Origin: Leifsonia tongyongensis | Lineage (GTDB): Bacteria; Actinomycetota; Actinomycetes; Actinomycetales; Microbacteriaceae | NCBI RefSeq assembly: GCF_010686705.1 | Contig: NZ_JAAGWY010000003.1 | Coordinates: 124,001 to 188,000, forward strand | Direction: 5' to 3' | DNA: 64,000 bases | Shown here: positions 17,346 to 25,781 of the stretch, piece by piece | How the letters are laid out: every line of letters begins with the position of its first letter | How positions within the stretch are numbered: the stretch's first letter is position 1 | Made by a program: the position numbers and the translations under genes | The notes under the pieces: generated by a model | Database searches by the model: none | Told to the model about the DNA's origin: nothing | Seen by the model: the letters and a program-made list of their open reading frames with translations, nothing else

Positions 17346-17957
17346 GTGCAAATCCGTGAGCTCGCCATACCCGATGCCTATGAGGTCACCCCGAAGCAGT
17401 TCACCGATGACCGTGGGCTGTTCCTCGAGTGGTACCGGTTCGATCGTCTCGAGGAGGCGGTCGGGCATCCGCTCAACCTGAGGCAGGCGAACATCTCGGT
17501 CTCCCGCAGGGGCTCCGTTCGCGGGATCCACTTCGCCGACATCCCCCCGAGCCAGGCGAAATACGTCACAGCGCCCCGGGGCGCCGTGCTCGACTTCGTC
17601 GTCGACATCCGGGTCGGATCCCCGACGTTCGGCCAGTGGGACAGCGTGCTCCTCGACGATCGTGACCGGCGGGCGGTCTACGTCGCCGAAGGTCTCGGCC
17701 ACTGCTTCGTCGCGCTGACCGACGACGCGACCGTGAGCTACCTCGTCTCCGACGTGTACAACCCCACCCGCGAGCACGGCATCAATCCTCTCGATCCCGA
17801 CGTCGCGCTGAGATTCCCCGCCGAGGCAGGAGACCTGCTCCTCTCGCCCAAGGACACCGACGCTCCCGGGCTGGCGGAAGCCGCCGCATCCGGACTGCTC
17901 CCGAGCTGGGAACAGGCCCGTGCCTTGTATGCATCCCTCGACCACGGAGGTGAGTAA
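17346..17957 (+). CDS. rmlC: dTDP-4-dehydrorhamnose 3,5-epimerase
   Basis: 203 residues, a cupin-fold epimerase. Typical features are [20 protein letters not shown] with the catalytic His, [20 protein letters not shown] with the catalytic-site Asp, and [20 protein letters not shown]. It epimerises dTDP-4-keto-6-deoxyglucose at C3 and C5. The GTG start directly follows a -10-like element. rmlA follows 5 bp after the stop, so the two are one operon. Together with rmlB and rmlD on the other strand, the dTDP-L-rhamnose pathway is complete. Confidence 0.94.
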   Translation: MQIRELAIPDAYEVTPKQFTDDRGLFLEWYRFDRLEEAVGHPLNLRQANISVSRRGSVRGIHFADIPPSQAKYVTAPRGAVLDFVVDIRVGSPTFGQWDSVLLDDRDRRAVYVAEGLGHCFVALTDDATVSYLVSDVYNPTREHGINPLDPDVALRFPAEAGDLLLSPKDTDAPGLAEAAASGLLPSWEQARALYASLDHGGE

Positions 17958-17962
17958 GCACC

Positions 17963-18826
17963 ATGCGCGGAATCATTCTGGCCGGCGGATCCGGCACCAG
18001 GCTGTGGCCGATCACCAAAGGCATCTCGAAGCAGCTGATGCCTATCTACGACAAGCCGATGATCTACTACCCGCTGTCGACGCTCATGATCGCCGGCATC
18101 CGCGAGATCCTGATCATCACGACGCCGGAGTACAACGAGCAGTTCAAGGCGCTGCTCGGCGACGGCTTCGAGCTCGGCATCCGCCTCGAGTACGCGGTGC
18201 AGCCCTCGCCCGACGGCCTCGCACAGGCATTCATCATCGGCGAGGAGTTCATCGGCGACCAGCCGGTCGCGCTGGTTCTCGGCGACAACATCTTCCACGG
18301 CGCCGGCCTCGGGACGTCGCTGCGCAACCACAGCGACATCGACGGAGCGCTGATCTTCGCGTATCACGTGAGCAATCCGCGGTCGTACGGCGTCGTCGAG
18401 TTCGACGACGACTTCAAGGCGCTCTCCATCGAGGAGAAGCCGGTCACACCCAAGAGCAACTACGCGGTGCCCGGGCTCTACTTCTACGACAACTCGGTGG
18501 TGCAGATCGCGAAGACGATCGTGCCGAGCGCTCGCGGCGAGCTCGAGATCTCGACGGTGAACGAGCGCTACCTCGACGCCGGCGCCCTGCAGGTCGAGGT
18601 GCTCGACCGCGGCACCGCCTGGCTCGACACCGGAACGTTCGAATCGATGATGCAGGCGTCGGAGTACGTGCGGGTCATCGAAGACCGGCAGGGCTTCAAG
18701 GTGGGCTGCATCGAAGAGATCGCCTGGCGCGCGGGCTGGATCGACGACGGGCGTCTCGCGGAGCTGGCGAAGCCGCTGGTCAAGAGCGGCTACGGCACCT
18801 ACCTCGAAGGGTTGCTCGGCGCCTGA
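17963..18826 (+). CDS. rmlA: Glucose-1-phosphate thymidylyltransferase
   Basis: 287 residues, usual RmlA length. The nucleotidyltransferase signature [20 protein letters not shown] begins at residue 6. Further motifs are [23 protein letters not shown] with the metal Asp, IEEKP and [14 protein letters not shown]. It couples glucose-1-phosphate and dTTP to dTDP-glucose, the entry step to dTDP-rhamnose. A GGAGG-type ribosome site lies in the end of rmlC. Its 3' end overlaps a converging GT2 gene by 28 bp. Confidence 0.97.
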   Translation: MRGIILAGGSGTRLWPITKGISKQLMPIYDKPMIYYPLSTLMIAGIREILIITTPEYNEQFKALLGDGFELGIRLEYAVQPSPDGLAQAFIIGEEFIGDQPVALVLGDNIFHGAGLGTSLRNHSDIDGALIFAYHVSNPRSYGVVEFDDDFKALSIEEKPVTPKSNYAVPGLYFYDNSVVQIAKTIVPSARGELEISTVNERYLDAGALQVEVLDRGTAWLDTGTFESMMQASEYVRVIEDRQGFKVGCIEEIAWRAGWIDDGRLAELAKPLVKSGYGTYLEGLLGA

Positions 18827-19713
18827 GCCTGGACGGCGCGCCGCTGGGCCCGTTCGACCCGCATCGTGACGAGGCGGGACCGAACAGTCAGCCCGACCCG
18901 CAGCGCCCACCGCAACGGCGCCAGGAGCGGGCCGGGGTACTTCTTCTGCAGGTAGCGGTACGCGCTCTCGTGGTGCGCCCTGAGCATGCGGGTGGACTCG
19001 GTCGCGGTCGAATGGGCACCGGTGTGCACGACCTGGGCGCTCGGGACGTAGAGGTTGGACCAGCCCGCGCGTCCCAGCCGGAAGCCGAGATCCACATCTT
19101 CGAAATACATGAAATAGCCCTCGTCGAAACCGCCGACGGCGTCGAACGCGCTCCTGCGCAGGAGCACGCACGACCCGCTCAGCCAGCCCACGGCACGTTC
19201 ATCGGGCTTGGACTCGTCCGAACGGTAGGCGCGCGTCCACGGGTTGCGCGGCCAGATGCCGGTGAGCAGCGCGTGACCGACACCGGTGCGCAGCGAGGGC
19301 AGGCGCCTGGCCGATGGATAGGTCGTGCCGTCCGCGTTGAGCACCCGAGGACCCGCTGCGGCGGCGCCCGGGTTCGCGTCGAGACGGTCCGTGAGCGTGC
19401 GGAGCGCGCCTTCGCCGAGCTCGACATCCGGGTTCGACACGAGGACGTACGCCGTACCGGGCCCGAGGCTGCGCACGGCTGCGTTGACAGCACCGCCGTA
19501 ACCGAGGTTCGCGCCCACCTCGAGGAAGGTCGCGCCGTACGAGGCGGAGATGCGTCGCGACTCGGCGGCATCCCGCGAATCGTTGTCGGCGACGACGACC
19601 GTCACGGCGGACGACTCGCTCTTCCGCACCGATGCGAGGAACGGTTCGAGGGCGCCGCTCGAGTTGTAGGTGACCGTGACGATAGCGACGGATTCCAGGG
19701 GGGTAGCGGACAT
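18799..19713 (-). CDS. GT2-family glycosyltransferase (rhamnosyltransferase-like)
   Basis: 304 residues. GT-A fold: [15 protein letters not shown] at the N-terminus, [22 protein letters not shown], then [11 protein letters not shown] carrying the metal-binding acidic pair. The acceptor block is [19 protein letters not shown] followed by [11 protein letters not shown]. This GFDE...EDVDL arrangement is typical of rhamnosyl- and related GT2 enzymes of surface polysaccharides. The basic C-terminus may associate with the membrane. TAGGAT lies 8 nt before the ATG. The context next to rmlA suggests dTDP-rhamnose as donor (inference). Confidence 0.88.
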   Translation of the reverse strand: MSATPLESVAIVTVTYNSSGALEPFLASVRKSESSAVTVVVADNDSRDAAESRRISASYGATFLEVGANLGYGGAVNAAVRSLGPGTAYVLVSNPDVELGEGALRTLTDRLDANPGAAAAGPRVLNADGTTYPSARRLPSLRTGVGHALLTGIWPRNPWTRAYRSDESKPDERAVGWLSGSCVLLRRSAFDAVGGFDEGYFMYFEDVDLGFRLGRAGWSNLYVPSAQVVHTGAHSTATESTRMLRAHHESAYRYLQKKYPGPLLAPLRWALRVGLTVRSRLVTMRVERAQRRAVQAQAPSNPSR

Positions 19714-19721
19714 CGCGGCCC

Positions 19722-19727
19722 ATCCTA
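19722..19727 (-). promoter_or_regulatory. -10 hexamer TAGGAT upstream of the GT2 gene
   Basis: On the minus strand TAGGAT is followed by 8 nt and the ATG at 19713, close to the leaderless arrangement. Confidence 0.4.
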
Positions 19728-19811
19728 TCCCGGTCCCCGGTGGGCCCCCTGCGAGGATGCTCGCTGTGCGCCGGAGACACGGACGCCCAGATTCGGCTGT
19801 GACCGCGTTGT

Positions 19812-19817
19812 TACACT
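19812..19817 (+). promoter_or_regulatory. Extended -10 TGTTACACT upstream of the WsaF-like gene
   Basis: TACACT preceded by TGT, about 66 nt upstream of the ATG at 19884. Unlike its neighbours, this unit would carry an untranslated leader of about 60 nt, in which I see no recognisable structure. Confidence 0.4.
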
Positions 19818-19883
19818 GGGTTGCTGCATCGCAAGGCCACGCCCGACGGGCCTAGCGTACGGACTGATGAATGAGGAACTAAC

Positions 19884-21110
19884 GTGAGCATGATCGTCAA
19901 GGGCCTGAGAGTCCTCGGAGCCGAGGGCCCGCGGGTCTTCCTCGCCAGGCTTCTCGCCAAAGCCCACACGAGGCTCGTCCGGTACAAGCCGGCCATGCTC
20001 GTGGCGAACAACGACGCCGCCGGTGTCGACTGGACGACCCGTCCGGCTCAGCTCGAAGACCAGATCACTGTCCGCGAAGGACCCGTCGACATCGCCTGGG
20101 TGATGTCGCCCCCTGGGCGCGAGAGCGGCGGGCACCAGAACCTGTTCCGGTTCATCGACTTCGCCGAGAAGGCCGGCCACCGGTGCACGATCTACCTCTA
20201 CTCGTCGATGGTCGACCAGGTGAGCATCCCCGACGTCCGCTCCATGCTCGCGAAATCGGCGGCGTATCCGAACCTCGCGGCCGATATCCGTATGTACGAG
20301 GCCGCATCCGGAGTGCACGATTCTGCACAGGCCCTGTTTGCAACCGGGTGGGAGACCGCGTACCCGGTCTACCTCGACAAGTCGCGCGCGAAGCGCTTCT
20401 ACTTCGTCCAGGACTTCGAACCGAGCTTCTACCCGGTGGGCACCGAATACGTTCTCGCTGAGAATACCTACAGGTTCGGGTTTCACGGTATCACCGCCGG
20501 GGGTTGGCTCGCCCACAAGCTCCATGCCGAGTACGGCATGAGTACAGACATGTTCGATTTCGCCGTCGACAAGACGCACTATCACGTGACCAACACGAAT
20601 CGCCGCACCGAGGTGTTCTTCTATGCGCGCCCGGTGACGGCTCGGCGCGCCTTCGAATTCGGGCTCCTCGCGCTCGCCGATTTCGCTGCGATGAAGCCGG
20701 ACGTCACCATCAACCTCGCCGGATGGAACGTGTCGAACTGGAACATCCCGTTCAAGTACAAGAACCTGGCCAGCCTCGACATCTCCCAGCTGAACGAGGT
20801 CTACAACCGCTGCGCAGCGGGCCTCGTCCTCTCGCTTACGAACATGTCGCTTCTGCCCCTCGAATTGATGGCCAGCGGTGTGGCGCCGGTCGTCAATGAC
20901 GCTCCCAACAATCGACTGGTCTCGGACAATCCCTTCATCGAATATGTGCCCGCCTCCCCACTGGCGATTGCGCGAACGATGGTCGAGGTCCTCGACCGCC
21001 CCGATGCGGTGGAACGTACGATCGCCATGTCCAAGTCGCTCGCGAACGTCGACTGGCGCGACTCCGGCAACCAGTTCGTCGAGGCCTTCGAAAGGGTGAT
21101 GAGTGCCTAG
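19884..21110 (+). CDS. WsaF-like rhamnosyltransferase
   Basis: 408 residues. The central and C-terminal parts recall WsaF of S-layer glycan assembly and other beta-1,2-L-rhamnosyltransferases (GT4 superfamily, retaining fold). Motifs are PGRESGGHQNLFRFIDFAEK near residue 75, FYFVQDFEPSFYPVG, a FFYARPVTARRAFEFGL donor-domain strand-helix, and LSLTNMSLLPLELMASGVAPVV, where the Glu contacts nucleotide sugar in this clan. A short ribosome site (GAGGAAC) precedes it. The stop overlaps the GTG of the epimerase gene by 8 bp, so a three-gene operon follows. Family recognition is by motif memory, so the exact linkage is uncertain. Confidence 0.75.
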   Translation: MSMIVKGLRVLGAEGPRVFLARLLAKAHTRLVRYKPAMLVANNDAAGVDWTTRPAQLEDQITVREGPVDIAWVMSPPGRESGGHQNLFRFIDFAEKAGHRCTIYLYSSMVDQVSIPDVRSMLAKSAAYPNLAADIRMYEAASGVHDSAQALFATGWETAYPVYLDKSRAKRFYFVQDFEPSFYPVGTEYVLAENTYRFGFHGITAGGWLAHKLHAEYGMSTDMFDFAVDKTHYHVTNTNRRTEVFFYARPVTARRAFEFGLLALADFAAMKPDVTINLAGWNVSNWNIPFKYKNLASLDISQLNEVYNRCAAGLVLSLTNMSLLPLELMASGVAPVVNDAPNNRLVSDNPFIEYVPASPLAIARTMVEVLDRPDAVERTIAMSKSLANVDWRDSGNQFVEAFERVMSA

Positions 21111-22032
21111 GACCCTCGTAATCGGCGCGAACGGTTTCATCGGCTCGCACCTGGTGGATGCTCTCGTCGGAGCGGACCATGAGGTCCGGGCGTTCGACCG
21201 GTTCAGTTCGCGCACGCCCACCTTCGCCACCCGTGACGTCGAGATCGTCCAGGGGGAGTTCCTGAGCCGCGCCGACCTCGACTCTGCGGTGCAGGGCATG
21301 GACTACGTCGTCCACGCGCTGTCGACGACGACACCCGCGACCGCCGAGAGCGATCCGACACTGGACATCCGCACCAACGTCGCGCAGACCGTCGAACTCC
21401 TCGAGTCGTGTGTCGACGCCAACGTGGGGCACCTCTATTTCACCTCCACCGGTGGAGCGATCTATGGGCCGCAGGGCAAGGCGGAGTATTCGGAGTCCGA
21501 CCGCGCGCTGCCGATCTCGCCTTACGGCATCGGCAAGCTGTCGATCGAGCACTACCTGCAGTACTTCAAGACCAAGCACGGGCTCTCATCGACGTCGTTC
21601 CGGGTGTCGAATCCGTACGGGACCCGCCAACATCCCAACCGCAAGCAGGGGCTCATCCCGATTGCGCTGCGGCAGATCGTGCTCGGGCGGCCGGTGGTCC
21701 GGCTCGGCGACGGTTCCATGGTCCGCGACTACGTCTACGTCGAAGACCTGGTGCGGATGCTCGTCCCCGTGCTGGGGCGCGCGACCGAATACGGTCTCTA
21801 CAACGTGGGCAGCGGCAGCGGCACGAGCGTGAACGAGGTGCTCGAGTCGTTGCGGCGTGTCGTGGGCGGCGATTTCGCGATCGAGGAACGCCCCAAGCCG
21901 CCGACGTTCGTCGACACCGTCGTACTGAACACCTCACGGTTCCGTACGGAGTTCGGCGAGATTCCGATGACACCGATGGACGAAGGGATACGCCGGACCT
22001 ATGACGAAATCCGCTCCGGAATCGAACGCTGA
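21103..22032 (+). CDS. NAD-dependent epimerase/dehydratase (extended SDR, GalE-like)
   Basis: 309 residues with the NAD motif GANGFIGSHLVDAL (7-20), the serine/threonine active-site strand YFTSTGGAIYG, and SPYGIGKLSIEHYL with catalytic Tyr and Lys. Downstream, FRVSNPYGTRQHPNRKQG resembles UDP-glucose 4-epimerases and related UDP-sugar epimerases. The substrate is not identifiable. It starts with GTG inside the end of the WsaF-like gene and ends 32 bp inside the next glycosyltransferase, so it should supply a sugar for these two enzymes (inference). Confidence 0.85.
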   Translation: MPRTLVIGANGFIGSHLVDALVGADHEVRAFDRFSSRTPTFATRDVEIVQGEFLSRADLDSAVQGMDYVVHALSTTTPATAESDPTLDIRTNVAQTVELLESCVDANVGHLYFTSTGGAIYGPQGKAEYSESDRALPISPYGIGKLSIEHYLQYFKTKHGLSSTSFRVSNPYGTRQHPNRKQGLIPIALRQIVLGRPVVRLGDGSMVRDYVYVEDLVRMLVPVLGRATEYGLYNVGSGSGTSVNEVLESLRRVVGGDFAIEERPKPPTFVDTVVLNTSRFRTEFGEIPMTPMDEGIRRTYDEIRSGIER

Positions 22033-23002
22033 CGCCACACCCCTGGCGACGGTGGCGATCCTCACCTACAACGGGGAGACCTACCTGCGGCGGATCCTCG
22101 AGCAGGTCAGCGCGCAGGAGGTGGACGGCGAGGTCGAGATCCTCGTGATCGACTCGGGCTCCACCGACGGGACGCTGGGTATCGTCGCCGAATTCCCCCA
22201 CGTGCGCCTCCACCAGATTCCGAACGGCGAATTCGGGCACGGGCGCACCCGCAATCTGGCGGCCGAGCTCGCGCGGGGGGAATTCATCGCCTACTTGACG
22301 CACGACGCGGTGCCGGTCGACCACAACTGGCTGCGCGAACTGATCGCACCGTTCGCGATCGACCCGACCATCGTGGCCGTAATGGGCAAGCAGGTTCCAC
22401 GCCGTGGGGCGTTCCCGCTTCAGAAGTACGAGATCCAGGGCGTGTTCCGCAATTTCGGCCCCGACTTCGGCACCGCGGTCTTCTACAAGGACTCGTTCGT
22501 CACCGATGAGGGCATCCTCGGCGCCATCAGCTTCTATTCTGACGTGAACTCGGCCGCGCGCCGGCGATTCCTGCTCGATGTGATCCCCTATCGTGACGTG
22601 CGTTACGCGGAGGATCAGCTGTTCGGCAAGGACCTCATCGAAGCCGGCTATCGCAAGGCGTATGCGCCCCGGGCCGCGGTCGAGCACTCGAACGATCTCA
22701 CACGCGACGAATACCGGCAGCGCATCTTCGACGAGACCGTCGGCCTCCGCCAGATCGGGACGCCGATCCAACCTCTGAGCAACCAGGGGCGGCTGCGGCT
22801 CACTGCGCGCGGTATCGCCGGCGACAGCCTCCGCATCCTCCGCGACCCGGAGTTCAGCTGGAAGCGCAAGCTGTACTGGCTCGCGGCGAACCCGGCATAC
22901 CAGGTGACCAAATGGGAGAGCTACCGCAGGTCGACGCTGGTCGACCTCGATGATCCTGAGGCCATCCGCGCCGGCTCGCTGGAGCACTCGCGCAAGAAGT
23001 GA
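22001..23002 (+). CDS. GT2-family glycosyltransferase, rhamnosyltransferase-like
   Basis: 333 residues. GT-A motifs are VAILTYNGETYLRRIL, LVIDSGSTDGTL, the GEFGHGRTRNLAAELARGEF stretch common in RfbF/RfbN-type rhamnosyltransferases, and YLTHDAVPVDHNWL with the metal-binding acidic residue. A conserved YRDVRYAEDQLFGKDLIEAGY block holds the catalytic-base region. The C-terminal third is helical and basic. ATG 22001 overlaps the epimerase gene by 32 bp. It converges on wzt with a 21-bp gap. Confidence 0.87.
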   Translation: MTKSAPESNADATPLATVAILTYNGETYLRRILEQVSAQEVDGEVEILVIDSGSTDGTLGIVAEFPHVRLHQIPNGEFGHGRTRNLAAELARGEFIAYLTHDAVPVDHNWLRELIAPFAIDPTIVAVMGKQVPRRGAFPLQKYEIQGVFRNFGPDFGTAVFYKDSFVTDEGILGAISFYSDVNSAARRRFLLDVIPYRDVRYAEDQLFGKDLIEAGYRKAYAPRAAVEHSNDLTRDEYRQRIFDETVGLRQIGTPIQPLSNQGRLRLTARGIAGDSLRILRDPEFSWKRKLYWLAANPAYQVTKWESYRRSTLVDLDDPEAIRAGSLEHSRKK

Positions 23003-23023
23003 GCGCGGCCACTCGACTGTGGG

Positions 23024-24193
23024 CTATTCGACAGTGACGGTCGGGGAGAGGCGCAGGATGCCGTGGCCGACCGCTCCGGTCGGCGTGTCGAAGCTCACCG
23101 CGGCCGGTGCCTGGTCGAAGTTGCGGCCCGTCTTGTCTCCAAGACCGACGTTGACCAGGTACTTGCCCGTCCCGATCCGGACGTCCGGGAACGTCATGGT
23201 GAGCACGTGCTTGCCCTTGACGTTGGGGAGCACGACGTTCGTGTCCCACGTCGTCGCTTCGTAGAGCCGCGTTCCCAACGGGGTGTCGATCGACATGCCC
23301 ATACCCCAGTCAGGAACCGGCTTGCGGATGTCAACCGAGACGGTCAGCGTGAGGTCGGATCGGCCCTCGCGTTCGACCATCGCCGCACGGACGTCGTCGA
23401 TCAGGTAGGGGAAGTCCTCACGGCGGGTGCCGTGTCGCAGGTTCGACGCAAGGCGGTCCTCTTCGTAGCCGTTGCGCAGGATCCGGATGCCCTCGGCAGG
23501 ATCGCCGTCGTGCTGCACCGCGCCGCCGTGCAGCACCAGCACCCGGTCGCAGAGGTTTCCGACCTGGTCGGCCGAATGGCTCACGAGGACGATGGTGCGG
23601 CCCTCGTGCTGGAACTCGGAGATCTTCTCCATGCACTTGCGCTGGAAGGGCTCGTCGCCCACGGCCAGCACCTCATCGACGAGGAGAAGGTCGGGGTCGA
23701 CGTGTACCGCCACGGCGAAGGCGAGACGCACGTACATGCCGGAGCTGTAGAACTTGACCTGTGTGTCGATGAACGACTCGATGCCCGAGAAGTCGACGAT
23801 GGCGTCGAAGTAACGGTCGGTGTCGGCGCGGGACAGGCCGAGGATCGCAGCGTTCAGGTAGACGTTCTCGCGGCCCGTCAGATCCTGGTGGAAGCCTGCT
23901 CCGAGCTCGAGAAGGGCGGCCATGCGACCGCGCCGGGCGACCGATCCGGTGCTGGGCTGCAGGATGCCGCCGATCACCTTGAGGAGCGTGCTCTTGCCGG
24001 AGCCGTTGTGGCCGACGAGCCCGACGGTCGAGCCGACCTCGATCTGGGTGCTCACATTGCGGAGCGCCCAGAAGTCTTCACGGTGCTTGCGGGAGGCCTT
24101 GAAGTTGACGAGCCGCTCTTTGAGCGACTTCTCTTTGTGCAGGACGAAGCGCTTCGAGACGTCGTCGACACTGACCAGGATCGGTGAGGTCAT
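23024..24193 (-). CDS. wzt: Polysaccharide ABC exporter ATP-binding protein with C-terminal extension (Wzt)
   Basis: 389 residues. The ABC domain (about 1-245) has Walker A GHNGSGKST (61-69), signature SSGMYVRLA (150-158), Walker B LLLVDEV (169-175) and the switch His in LVSHS. It fits the KpsT/TagH/Wzt class with an upstream basic region. Residues about 250-389 are a beta-rich extension like the Wzt C-terminal domain, which in some O-antigen exporters binds the modified chain end before export. wzm lies 3 bp upstream on the same strand. The substrate is inferred to be a rhamnose-rich glycan from the surrounding genes. Confidence 0.92.
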   Translation of the reverse strand: MTSPILVSVDDVSKRFVLHKEKSLKERLVNFKASRKHREDFWALRNVSTQIEVGSTVGLVGHNGSGKSTLLKVIGGILQPSTGSVARRGRMAALLELGAGFHQDLTGRENVYLNAAILGLSRADTDRYFDAIVDFSGIESFIDTQVKFYSSGMYVRLAFAVAVHVDPDLLLVDEVLAVGDEPFQRKCMEKISEFQHEGRTIVLVSHSADQVGNLCDRVLVLHGGAVQHDGDPAEGIRILRNGYEEDRLASNLRHGTRREDFPYLIDDVRAAMVEREGRSDLTLTVSVDIRKPVPDWGMGMSIDTPLGTRLYEATTWDTNVVLPNVKGKHVLTMTFPDVRIGTGKYLVNVGLGDKTGRNFDQAPAAVSFDTPTGAVGHGILRLSPTVTVE

Positions 24194-24196
24194 GTT

Positions 24197-25129
24197 CTAG
24201 AGCTCCTGTGCGAAGTTGCCCTGAAGGCGGGAGAAGATGCGCTGGGCGAGCCACACGAGCACCAGGCTGACGACCAGGGTGATCGCGAGGCGCAGTTCGA
24301 GGTGGTCGGGCCAGGCCTGTGTGAACTTTCCCGTTGCGTCGGAGCCGGCGGCCCAGAGTGCCTTCTGCATGGCGATGATGCAGATGGTGACGGGGTTGGC
24401 GAGGTAGAGCTGCTCGAGCCAGTTGCCGTGGAGCGCGTTGTGGACGAAGGTGAACGAGTAGACGATCGGCGAGGCCCAGAAGAGCACCACGAGCGCGATC
24501 TCGACAAGGTGCTCCGTGTCGCGGAGGTAGACGTTGACCGCCGAGAGCACGAGGCCGACGGCCGTCGAGAACACGATCAGTGTGACGATCGCGACGGGGG
24601 CGAACCAGAGCCTCCCGTCGCCGGGGAACGACGAGAGGAAGGTGATGGCGACCAGCAGCACGACCGCCTGGACCGCGAAGTTGAAGATGGCGCCGCCGAC
24701 CGAACTGAGCGGGAAGATCTCCCGCGGCAGGTAGACCTTCTTCACCAGCCCCGAATTGGAGACGAGCGAGGTCGTCATGCTCGAGACGGACTCGGCGAAA
24801 AGGCCCCAGGTGGTCAGGCCGATGAAGACGAAGATCGCGAAGTCCGGGACGGCGCGTGCAGCCCCGAGGATCTGGCCGATCGCGAAGTAGTAGATGAGGA
24901 GCTGGACGAGGGGGCGGACGAGGCTCCACACGATGCCGAGCGAGCTGTCTTTGTAGCGCGCACGGATCTCGCGTCGCACCAGAAGCCAGAGGAGCTCTCG
25001 GTGCGCCCAGATCTCGGCGACCGATTTCCCTGTTCCCGTGAAAAAGCCGGTCTTCTGTCCGACGTGCTCCATCGGAAGTGAGGCGATCCGGGACGCGCGC
25101 TCCTGCGCTTCTGCGTCCATGGTGGTCAT
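24197..25129 (-). CDS. wzm: Polysaccharide ABC exporter permease (Wzm, ABC-2 type)
   Basis: About 310 residues. A soluble N-terminal part (about 1-50) is followed by the ABC-2 permease core with six hydrophobic helices. The segment RREIRARYKDSSLGIVWSLV is the amphipathic entry typical of Wzm/TagG permeases, and FWASPIVYSFTFV lies in the second half. It forms a channel with Wzt for undecaprenyl-linked glycan. ATG 25129 is used; GTG at 25153 would add eight residues and has a GGTGAGG-like ribosome site nearby, so the exact start is open. It is first in the wzm-wzt operon, divergent from a lipoprotein gene. Confidence 0.92.
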   Translation of the reverse strand: MTTMDAEAQERASRIASLPMEHVGQKTGFFTGTGKSVAEIWAHRELLWLLVRREIRARYKDSSLGIVWSLVRPLVQLLIYYFAIGQILGAARAVPDFAIFVFIGLTTWGLFAESVSSMTTSLVSNSGLVKKVYLPREIFPLSSVGGAIFNFAVQAVVLLVAITFLSSFPGDGRLWFAPVAIVTLIVFSTAVGLVLSAVNVYLRDTEHLVEIALVVLFWASPIVYSFTFVHNALHGNWLEQLYLANPVTICIIAMQKALWAAGSDATGKFTQAWPDHLELRLAITLVVSLVLVWLAQRIFSRLQGNFAQEL

Positions 25130-25216
25130 AGCTGTACTGGTCACTCGCCTCACCGACGTGTTCGATCGGCGCCTTCATCTCGGGTTCACGTACCGTTCGA
25201 CGAACGGACAGGCTCG

Positions 25217-25222
25217 ATTCTA
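25217..25222 (-). promoter_or_regulatory. -10 hexamer TAGAAT of the wzm-wzt operon
   Basis: TAGAAT read leftward lies about 90 nt before the wzm ATG. The same hexamer precedes rmlB. No clear -35 is seen. Confidence 0.35.
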
Positions 25223-25322
25223 AGGGAAATATCTGTACGTGTTGTGAGGGTGCCCGCGCGCACCTGGGCGATAGCCTGATTGAGCCGCGCCGACCGAGCG
25301 GCCCGAACACGCTGGGGACACG

Positions 25323-25781
25323 ATGAGGACACCGCGGTGGAGTGCGCGCACAATCGCTGCATGCGCGCTGCTCACGCTCGGGCTCTCCGGATGCACGACA
25401 GGCGGCGTGATCGGACTGCCGGGTTCGCCCGGCCCGTCCTTGACGACCGTAACGCCCACACCGACCCCGACGCCGACCAGTGAACCGGAAGCCGTCATCG
25501 TCGTGGCATCCGTCGATGCGGACGGAAAGGCCGTGACGACCTCCGGCTATGTGAACGGGATCATCGAGGACGGTGGGTCGTGCGCCTTCGTGCTCACCTC
25601 GGGAGCGTCCACCGTAACGACGACGACGGCCGGCCAGGCCGACAGGTCGACGACCTCCTGCGGCCAGGGCAGCACTCCCATCGGCAGACTGTCCCGCGGG
25701 TCGTGGAACGTCGTGCTGACCTACACGTCCCTGTCCCAGAGAACCGTGGTGTCACAGCCCGTGAGTGTGGAGATCCCGTGA
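25323..25781 (+). CDS. Small secreted lipoprotein, function unknown
   Basis: 152 residues. A lipoprotein signal peptide is clear: basic start, hydrophobic ALLTLGL, lipobox LSGC with Cys at about residue 24. A low-complexity Thr/Pro stretch (TPTPTPTPTSEPE, about 44-58) follows as a wall-spanning linker. The remainder is a small beta-rich domain with two Cys residues (GGSCAFVLTSG and STTSCGQG) that may form a disulfide. I do not recognise the family. The stop overlaps the GTG of the next gene as GTGA, so it is coupled to the secreted repeat protein and probably works beside it outside the membrane. Confidence 0.75.
   Translation: MRTPRWSARTIAACALLTLGLSGCTTGGVIGLPGSPGPSLTTVTPTPTPTPTSEPEAVIVVASVDADGKAVTTSGYVNGIIEDGGSCAFVLTSGASTVTTTTAGQADRSTTSCGQGSTPIGRLSRGSWNVVLTYTSLSQRTVVSQPVSVEIP

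Noticed and set aside
15609-17945. Leftward 778-codon frame opposite the CWB2 protein and rmlC
   Set aside because: Long but Arg/Gly/Asp-rich, without recognisable motifs; the opposite strand encodes clear proteins with signal peptide and repeats. High GC content creates such shadows.
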